Positions 55,806 through 64,000 of a DNA stretch of 64,000 nt are shown piece after piece. The notes under the pieces are model-generated. The model ran no database searches. It was not told the origin of the DNA and worked only from the letters and a program-made list of their open reading frames with translations. This stretch comes from Loripinus fragilis (Eukaryota; Mollusca; Bivalvia; Lucinida; Lucinidae). Both the position numbers and the translations under genes were made by a program. How positions within the stretch are numbered: the first letter of the stretch is position 1; the number at the start of each line of letters is the position of its first letter. The stretch spans positions 35,958,939 to 36,022,938 of the forward strand of contig OZ026521.1 in NCBI GenBank assembly GCA_964019695.1, in the 5' to 3' direction.

Positions 55806-56984
55806 GCCAACACTCTAATTCGATTAAATCCCAGCCCCCCTCCCCCTTATATTAATTAGATAACAACTTTGGCTATACTCTTTTAAACAACTCGGACATA
55901 GAGCAGACCTAACGTACGCTGGGTCTGCGCTGTGTCCAAGACGATTAAATACGAAAACTTGAAAAATATACAACGTAGAACTAGTAAAATGAAAAATAAA
56001 CCAAATATATGCTCGAACTCATAAAAGCAATAAAGAGATAGATTTCAAAGCGACAAAACGTTAGATAAAAAACTTCTCATCGAAGCACCACGCGCACCTT
56101 GACTGTCCGTGTAGCGAGAACTCTCTCTTGGCAGGGATCGCCAGATGGCGCAAGATGCCTCTTTCTTAACGTATCCACATTCCGACTGCACGTGGAAACT
56201 AGGTATCAGGCCTTTTTCCAGCAATATTGGAAAAATGCACCTGGCCAAAATTGGGAAAAATAATCGTCTTAACATCAAAATTGGGAGAAATTAACGACAT
56301 AAAAAATAACAAGGGTTGCAAAATATATTCTCAAATCAAGTTATTTTAGATTGTATTACGCCAACCATACCACTTTATTACAAGTGTTTAAATATCATTC
56401 TGATCTGGGTCATTGTTTCTCATAATTAGAAGTGGTCTATAAAACAAAGTAAAAAAAAGTAAAAAGAAAAAAGTAAAACAAAAGTAAAAAAAAACACATT
56501 CTTTTTTACTTTTCTTTATTTGGGTAAAAACGGGCATGGTATCAGGGAAAAGAGTGGCTATTTTTGATAGGGAAAGGGGCCGAAATTTGGCCCCTAGAGA
56601 TGGGCAGAAAATCCCATGGGTATGCACAATATATGATACGATGTATGTGCATGTAAAATAAACATATAAAATGAACTCCTGATAACTCAAGCACACCGAA
56701 TTTGAGTTAGAGCGATAACGATCGAACCTAAAACGGGTCTAGCGTGTTTAGAAATCAATAAAGAACGAATACAAAATTCTGTGCAAAAATCATCAAAAAC
56801 CGGATTAACTTAGGTCGACCTACTTAAGCATCAAGCGACTTGAGAACCTCAGAGAAGACACCTGCAATGAACCAATCAAAAGGCATATAACATTTTCAAG
56901 ATAGCTACTTAACTGGTTAAGTTTACCCGCTTCTAAAATTAAATTTTAGGTGTTGCTATGAATTTGACTGATTGAATATCGGAG

Positions 56985-58990
56985 AATGGGTGTCAAAGTT
57001 TTGGATTTCACTGAAAGAGACTGTTACTTAGTATGGATAATTAACATGGGAATCTGTCCACGCTTGGAATTTGATAATAGTATGTTTATTAATTGTCTGG
57101 GGTATTACTTTTTTATTTATGATGCATTTGAGTTTTTATGCGATCCCATTGCTAATTTATGACGTAGTGTATGATATCGCTACCACACCTTAGGGTACCC
57201 AGTTATAATAATCATTTCTAAAGTAATTGACATATCATGTAACGGGCGCAGAAATGTAGTTTTGAAATAACGGTATCATTGATAAGTTCGTTGATACTAT
57301 AAATGGCTTTGTTTGTTTAAGGATAGTGGGTGGGCATTCATTTTCATGACATAGTACCCCAATTTTAAACTGCATATTTTGTTTTCAGTCAAATTTGGAA
57401 TTAAAATTTTAGCATGATGCGGCCTTTGTCAAAATACCATTTCAACATAAAAACTGTCCATATATATTAAGGTTGTGTTGACCTAATTTCGTGAAAATTG
57501 AGGACCGATGACATAATTTTTCAACTTGATGTAAACACATGGCCCTAATTCATCGATATGTAAAAATACAATAGTTATGTTTTAGTGTAAAACATACTTG
57601 AATACTGGCTTAGTTTGAATCACCATGCTAGTATATTTATTGATAGAAGTTGATATGTTCAGTTTTCCCCTATTTTGGATTAGCAAATGAAAAACACTAA
57701 ACTTTGATATTAAGTCCCACGATTCTTATTTAATGAAGTGCTTACACAATAATAATACCCAAAATGATACAATATGGTTACACCTCTACTTACCACATCT
57801 AGTTTCTAACGTTAGAACTGCATCTAACCAATGTTACACTTAATATGTAACATTATTAAGAATGTTAATTAATACAGAAGGGAAACCTTATGGCAGGAGA
57901 ATAACCTTATATCTATGATTTTATAATTGTAAGCTTCATTCAAAAAACGGTTATAAGAATAACCCCCTGTCAAACCTATTCATAAAAAATAACTATTTTG
58001 TTCACGGAGAACTCTTGGTCGCAAAGTTATTGCTAATTCAATGCTTTAATCATCTCTGTTCATTCTGTTTTGTAAAATTGATGCTGATTACCATCAAATA
58101 GCAACATTTATACTTTTGCTGACTGTGTGTTCTGGGCATACAACTTCGTTTCTGGACCTCACATATTCATGTTGAACACTGTTCTATGATACTACTGACC
58201 AGACTCTTTTACACTTTATCCTGGTCACGTCACCAAAATGTGGTGACTCTAGTTCAGTTGGGATGTAAAGGAAATGCTTGGTATTCTTGTTTTCATATGT
58301 TAATTGTTATAATATTATGTTTCTTCAAAAATGTCATGCAGGACATGAGGTAGTGATACACATTGTCTTGGCCCCATAGTGCCATGACGTGGGGCCCTGA
58401 CCTTCGACATTTCCGACCATCAAATCATTTGAAATTGTCTAAACATGTATGTCTTTAAGAAAAGTTTAAGAGGATTTAAAAACCATCTCCTTCTGGGAAG
58501 TAATTGATTCATTTGAACTAAATAATTTGTTTTGTTAAACCTGACCTACACCCATAAAAGGACAAATGACAAATTTACCTGTTTTATATTTTAATGAAAT
58601 TTTGCTGAGCTCAGCAGGGTATATATGGGATGTTGCTGTGTTAATATGATATCTTGACAAATACTAGAACATATTTATTTTTGGAATTAAATGTGTATTT
58701 TTTTTGTAAATTTTTGAGAAAAAATATTGAAATTTTCTAATTGCTTCTTCAGAAAACGTAAACCATAAGTTATCCAAATTGTTTTGTGGTATTAATATAA
58801 TGCCCATGGTATTTTGGAATCAATCTATATGAAAAATCATAGAAATATATAAAACTATAGATTGAGGACATACCAATTTAGAGACAGGTACCACCTCAAC
58901 GTTGGAGTAAGCAGGGTTGCTTCCTAAGCCTTATTATTAACTATCTATATGCAAAGTTTAAAGAAAATCCATGCTTGGGCACAGACGTAA
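56985..58990. mobile_element. probable relative of the 2.9-kb TIR element
   Basis: GGGAATCTGTCCACGCTTGG with AATTTGATA (57050) resembles the inner left end of the 22744 element (GTTCTGCCCACGCACAGAAT). ATCCATGCTTGGGCACAGAC (58967) resembles its inner right end in inverted form. An internal TTAGGGTACCCAG (57190) recalls GATAGGGGTACCCCCCAAAG at 23465. The outer ends are not clear and no open frame is present. Confidence 0.45.
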
Positions 58991-58999
58991 GTACCCAAT

Positions 59000-61297
59000 T
59001 AAGAAATTAAACACTTTTCTGGTGGATTAAAATCACTTGAAAATCGCTTCCTAAGCTGACCTGAAGAAACCACGTGACGCGCGGATTTAAGAGAAAGCAC
59101 TCGCTTAAATGATAGTCAGTTATTCGACAAAGGTCTGCATTTTGTCATATGCTGCCTACCAACACGAAATCCTCGATTAAATGATGGGCATTTATTCAGA
59201 GAATTTTGCATAATAAAGATATAAAAACATTATTTTTAAGTTTTGAAAGGATTATTTTACATGTACAAGATGTTTTATATATGTAATTAATAAAACTTCT
59301 ATTTCAGCATGCGACTTGCGAGGTCCACCCCTAACCCCTCCCATTATTTAGAACCAAGCCAAATTGGCATGAAATGTGGGTAAGAGCATCATTTACAGTA
59401 ACACACTACAAACAACAAAACACCCCCACAAATGGCCGCCATCACACACATATGCCCCACCCCACCCACCAAACCATAGTGCATCGCGGAGCAACTTAAA
59501 GGCAATTCTTTCTTGGATGTTAGGAAGTGGTAAAATGGATCTCTTCAGGGCATACAACTGCGTCTGAGCCGGTTTTCTGTTGGTATGTCTGTTGATGTTA
59601 CTGCACCGCTTCAATACCAACGATGGATGGATTGAGGACATATAGGAATGTTAGGAAGCAACAAATAGGACAAAATGCTCACCACGGATGAAGACTGAAC
59701 TTTTGGAATTTTGAAAATTTCGCGTCGCGTTCGACATTAATAACAACTAACATTGGCGGTGAAGCGAGGGGATGGGGGAGTTAATTAATACTCCTTCCGC
59801 TTCTCGCAGACCTGCAAACACTCCAGCGGAATACTAATAATTGATAATTATTAACTAACAACTAAACCCTCAACCAACCTATCAACTTGCTCTGTAAGTG
59901 ACTGCCATGCTTAGGCATGGCCATTAATCTTAAGGACCAATATACCACATTACCAGTTTTACATGACAAACCGGAAGGTATATTTTTCGGAAGCTTCACG
60001 CAAAATTGCAAACTAGGTTGCTGGAAGTCATCAAAACACACAAGCACACAAGTTTTGAGCCTTACCACACTCTAGCAGCGCCGCTCTTCCCCTTAACTAA
60101 GATAAGTCAACATCCCCGCTAGTATCCTTAAATGACTGTGCCATCGCAAAATTGACCATCTTTTCGGAAAAGGAGTTCAAAGTTTGAAAAACTAGCATAA
60201 AAGTGAGTTTCCCACATCGGGAAATAATCACAAAGAACACATATACCTCATCCGCTCCACAAAATTGCAATTAAAAGAAAAAGAAAAGGCAAATAAGGAG
60301 ACAAAACCTTATTTCCACAAGTTCTCTCATATGGAAAACTAACTTCGTAGATCAACGTCCGTGTCCTAGTAACACCCAGCGCCCGGAAGCATATCTACAT
60401 GTATACAAAAACTGGACGGAGAAGCAAAGTGAAACCTGGCTGACGTTACCTTCAAAAACATCAGCGTATAGCATATTGTTATAAGAGCGGCAACATATAC
60501 AAACAATAAAAAACATCTCCTTGCCCTTCCAGGCGGAATAACTTATACATCCAGGAATAGTAGGTGGCATTGTGCAGACGGAATTGTCATGTCAACCTCT
60601 ACAAGATTGAAGCCTGCTTTAGAATATTATCAAAATTCAAACTAACAATGCCCCACACTTTTACTAGATACGGACAGGCGTAGGATAATGATGGGCCACA
60701 GTCAGAACTCCCTCTTCAAAGCCTTAGTGGGTGCATAAAACTGGACGTTGTGTGCGCACTCTATATGCCAGAGGCAGGGGGCCGCACGCGCCGTCACCAC
60801 AACTGAAAAATTATCATCAGATTTTGCATATGCACAGTAAATTCTGAGCATGCAAACGGCAGTTTTATGTTATACACAACCGTTGAATAACGGGATATTC
60901 ACCGCTTACGAATATTTTTTTTTGAATTTACCCCTTTCTGTCACGCATATTCGAATTTTTACCTGTCATTAAAAGACTTAGAAATTCTTGACGAATTCAA
61001 TTTCAATTTATTGCCAAATCTTCAAGTACACAAAAATCTGTTTGTGCAAAAAGATCCAGACTTTTTGAAGAAGATGGTGGAAAGTTATCGCCACAACTGT
61101 CTTAGCGAACGCATTTTTCTAAAAACTTAACAGCTGATTTTTTTTAATTAGCGCTCACTTTAAGAATTGTCAACCTTAAAACCATAGTCAAGCACTCACA
61201 AACCGAATGAATAAAACATGGAATTTCATCCATTTAACAATTTGATAAGAGGATACACGGTTATTAGCATGATGACAATGGACATTTTTGTTTGCAG
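59000..61297. other. intron 2 of the host gene, remaining part
   Basis: No exon of the host gene is found here. The stretch is AT-rich with unassigned sequence. A splice-framed 68-bp candidate at 59309-59376 was examined and rejected. It ends with a TTTTTGTTTGCAG acceptor at 61297. Confidence 0.5.
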
Positions 61298-61406
61298 ACT
61301 TACATCGGACAGAAAATAGTTCGAGGGATAGAAACAGATCACTGGCAATCATGCATGTACTGGGACATACTTAGTTCTAACTTCACACTAGACTACTACT
61401 TTTCCG
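61298..61406 (+). CDS. host gene, internal exon 3: LolA-like-family secreted protein
   Basis: The acceptor TTTGTTTGCAG ends at 61297 and the donor GTAAGC starts at 61407. It enters in phase 0, matching the previous exon, and leaves in phase 1. It encodes TYIGQKIVRGIETDHWQSC, then MYWDILSSNFTLDYYFS. The V-R-G-I ... D/N-H-W-Q-S-C signature followed by a Y-Y-F-S strand is the most characteristic part of the family. NFT is a fourth N-glycosylation sequon. The two Cys of the visible protein (here and in the previous exon) could pair. Further exons must lie beyond the window end. Confidence 0.88.
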
Positions 61407-61901
61407 GTAAGCCGTTTGCCCACTATTTGTTCTCTTTCTATTCTGGAAACCACTAATCGAGTACTTTAGCAAGCAGTAAAGGCAAAGATGGAATGTCGCA
61501 TATAAGTTGAGGAAACATATTAAATCTTTTCTACGCTTGCCAATTAACTTTAAAATCCTTCAATGAATACGAATGGTGAGTTCATAGTTTGACAAGAGGT
61601 TTAGAAGAAACTTTCATAATGGTTTGTATGCATCTCTGTCTTGATTAGCTGTAAATAGATATAAAGATACTAGTTTGTCTGAAATTGAATTTAGAGACTG
61701 TACCAACTCAAAGCATAATTATTCATTATTGAGAAATAATGTATTTTTGAACTTTTTAAAACTACAAAATATCTTTATCATTTTCACCAAATTTATCGGT
61801 TTTAAACCAAAATCAACAAAGAAAATTAGAGCTCTCAAGTACGAATAGCTAAATTAGGGTAAATTACCATATTATGTCAAAATTATTAAAGTAGCATATA
61901 A

Positions 61902-62137
61902 TGGAGCCGCGACATGAGATTTCCAACAATGTGGTATGTGCTATCAGCAAAGCCTCAGATCAGCCTGCGCATTCGCACAGTCTGATCAGGTCTTTACTAG
62001 TCGCTTGGATATTCTTAAGTTGTTGAGCTACTGACTGAACTTCACTTGGAGTTTCTATACTTAAAAGGAGGCTGCACAGACTCGTCAGTATCTACACTTG
62101 TCAAAATGCCACACTGTTAGAAATCACATGTCACGTT
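61902..62137 (+). mobile_element. TA-type MITE family 1, copy D
   Basis: Left GGAGCCGCGACATGAGATTT and right AGAAATCACATGTCACGTTA are inverted. The core CAGATCAGCCTGCGCATTCG and CACAGTCTGATCAG is present. Confidence 0.85.
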
Positions 62138-62279
62138 ATATCATTATTTTTACCATATGAAATACATCATAATGTACTTTGTGTCTGAAATAGTAATATA
62201 AGGAATATTTTGATTTTTGGAATGCTTATTTAATTTGAAGACTGTTGGCATTAAGTTGAATCCATTACTTATTTAACAA

Positions 62280-63230
62280 CAACCATGTGAGTTTAGTGTA
62301 CCTAGTTTACGGTTGTTTACACTGGATGAAAAGTGCGATTTATAAGGCTATGTAAACCCAGGGTAAATATGCGTAAATACCTAAATTTATTCATGTTTAC
62401 CATTTAGTTATGTATGTTTGCCTTTCCTTTGGCTTTTATTTACATACCGTAAATACTACTATTTACCCTTATAAAAATAGATCTGTTCATGCCGTATTGG
62501 CCGTATTTACCCCTTTATGAACCTATCTGTAAATGTGTGCTCAAATAATGAAATTATCTATACTAAATTAGGGTATTCAAATAAAATTCACATTTCAGTA
62601 TTTCCATGAGTATACTCATTTTAACATTGTGCCAATATTTAGAATATGTATGCATGATTGGCACACTTTATGTTTATTCATCTTGATAAATAGTTGTAAA
62701 TACAGTGTTTACAGATATACAAATAGCCATGGTAAATATCAAAATGCACACCTTATTTGCCGAGATACATGCATCATTGAGAAATTACATATTTGCTGGC
62801 GTGCGTAAATTGTGGTGAAACATTATATTTATTTCATTTTAAACGATGCGTTTAAATATGGTGTAAATATGAAATGATAGTTGTGTATACATAGCCTTTG
62901 AAATAATTGACAAATCATAGAATTTATGCACTCGGTGATATATTGGTAAATATGTAAAACATATATGCATTTAAAAGGGTAAGTAAAAGATGTATAAATT
63001 CTGGTATGCTCATATATTTGCACGTTAGGGTATATACCATTTGACAGTATGCTTTCAGGTCATTAAATATTGATAAATTCTATATATACATACTGCTGCA
63101 TGTGCTGTTAAATATGGTCAAATATTAATTTGCATATGTGTTTATGTATATGCAGTGAGGTGCATAAAGCTTTTATGTGCGCATGTTTACATAGGTTTCA
63201 GTAGAGTGTGGGCATTATTGATTGTGGTCA
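62280..63230. repeat. AT-rich stretch with recurrent GTAAATA motifs
   Basis: GTAAATA(T/C) or TAAATATG recurs irregularly (for example 62363, 62372, 62448, 62693, 62735, 62864, 62947, 63111) in both orientations. No regular period could be set. Non-coding. Confidence 0.5.
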
Positions 63231-63454
63231 ATATATAGGGCATTGGTTCTATTCTTTCGTTGATTTTGGTTTGTTGTCAAACGTCCCACTCAACAGCTGT
63301 GATCATGTCGAGACTGTCAGTTGACCTAACCACAGCCAGATTCGACTTAAGAGTTACACATACTTTCGCTTATAGCTTACAGCAGCCCTTCTGAAATCGC
63401 TGGCAGGGGAAGAAAGGCCATAGAAAATAATCGATGATAAATCTTCACGAAAGT

Positions 63455-63540
63455 ATGGGTCAGGCCAGGTCGGGCTCGAAATCACGACCCCTTGATTAGC
63501 AATCAGACTCGCTACTGATAGCTTCTGGGTTCGTCTTGAA
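63455..63540 (-). mobile_element. tRNA-derived SINE head
   Basis: The minus strand reads AAGCTATCAGTAGCGAGTCT (box A-like), ATTGCTAATCAAGGGGTCGT and TTTCGAGCCCGACCTGG (box B-like, GTGATTTCGAGCC). Too diverged for a functional tRNA; a different SINE family from that at 9205-9354. Confidence 0.55.
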
Positions 63541-63811
63541 GGTCCAAATTGTAGTAACTATCTGACGTCGTATAATTTTATTGTCTAATTCCGATAGTTC
63601 ATGATTTGCATAATTAAAAATGCTCGTCACGAGATCCTTCTTACACGCTTTACGTCAATTTTCAAACACGAATTTAAGCTTCGATGTAACTGTTCGCCGA
63701 CTGGTTAATTATGAATGTTTTTTTTTGTTTACTTTTTTTTTTTGCATTGCTTCTGCGGAGTTTTTTTTTCCAAAATCATCTTATTCGAAGAATTCTTCCA
63801 GAAATACCATT

Positions 63812-63905
63812 TGTGTCAAACAGTTTGGATCCAGATCACGCCCCACCAAATGTTGGGACTGAACTTGGTCCAAGCTGTTTGCAAAGGTTATCAGCAGACA
63901 ACACT
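63812..63905. repeat. GGATCCA/AGATCAG palindrome copy
   Basis: AACAGTTTGGATCCAGATCA, then CTTGGTCCAAGCTGTTTGCA and AGGTTATCAGCAGACAACAC. It shows the full unit including the inverted TGCTGATAACCTTTGC end. Confidence 0.8.
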
Positions 63906-64000
63906 AGTAGGCAAAATTTAATAATTTTATTGTCACAGTAGGTTCCATTCCACCAAACACTTCAAAATGCATTGAATTATCGTTTATCTCAGATTACAAA

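Noticed and set aside
59309..59376. Possible 68-bp exon between a TTCTATTTCAG acceptor and a GTAAGAGC donor in the second host intron
   Set aside because: The neighbouring exons join in phase 0, and this segment read in that phase hits a stop (TAA) after eight codons. Its length is not a multiple of three, and the protein is continuous without it.

Overview
The window reads as intron-rich, AT-rich animal nuclear DNA, most likely from a bivalve mollusc. This is inferred from the repeat vocabulary: a ~168-bp tandem array, several ~240-bp TA-flanked MITEs sharing a CAGCCTGCGCA core, tRNA-derived SINEs, and short minisatellites. GT-AG introns interrupt a plausible host gene. No bacterial-style gene organisation, rRNA or functional tRNA gene is seen. 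I cannot name the species from sequence alone.

One host gene is supported, on the + strand: three consecutive exons (34242-34454, 54660-54793, 61298-61406) whose phases join without a stop. They encode part of a secreted-looking protein of a large uncharacterised invertebrate family (LolA-like fold as I recall it). Neither the first nor the last exon was found.

The 20.2-kb intron between the first two exons is a nest of mobile elements. A fold-back element (arms ~35655-35820 and ~52550-52790) contains a Ty3/Gypsy retrotransposon on the minus strand (35875-52263; 4-bp CTAA duplication, 767/762-bp LTRs, proline-tRNA-type primer site). Its pol order is protease-integrase-RT-RNase H, the Gmr1-like arrangement. 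Its gag is split by a 9.66-kb DNA transposon on the + strand (40692-50353; 3-bp TTA duplication, ~175-bp inverted repeats). That transposon has a three-exon gene for a ~1,598-residue protein combining a Cys-rich N-terminus, a transposase-like core and an XPG/FEN-like nuclease, best matching the Academ superfamily. A one-base frameshift breaks it. Its introns hold still younger insertions: a 310-bp MITE with a TAAA duplication, a ~230-bp MITE and a SINE. Removing the transposon restores the gag reading frame exactly.

The left part (1-34 kb) is almost all repeats: a tandem array cut by a 4.16-kb TIR element with TGTGCAC subterminal repeats (1442-5597); a decayed relic of a second XPG-type transposon (5.67-7.36 kb); palindrome clusters (10 kb); fold-backs at 14.75-15.17 kb and 30.0-30.7 kb; a Penelope-like palindrome with a 12-bp duplication inside a mariner-type MITE (16.5-17.0 kb); a 1.9-kb minisatellite (18.4-20.3 kb); a ~430-bp tandem array interrupted by a 2.9-kb TIR element (22.4-28 kb); and a LINE fragment (31.2-32.8 kb). 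The right part (52.8-64 kb) is intron and downstream sequence with MITEs, SINE pieces and a likely second member of the 2.9-kb TIR element family.
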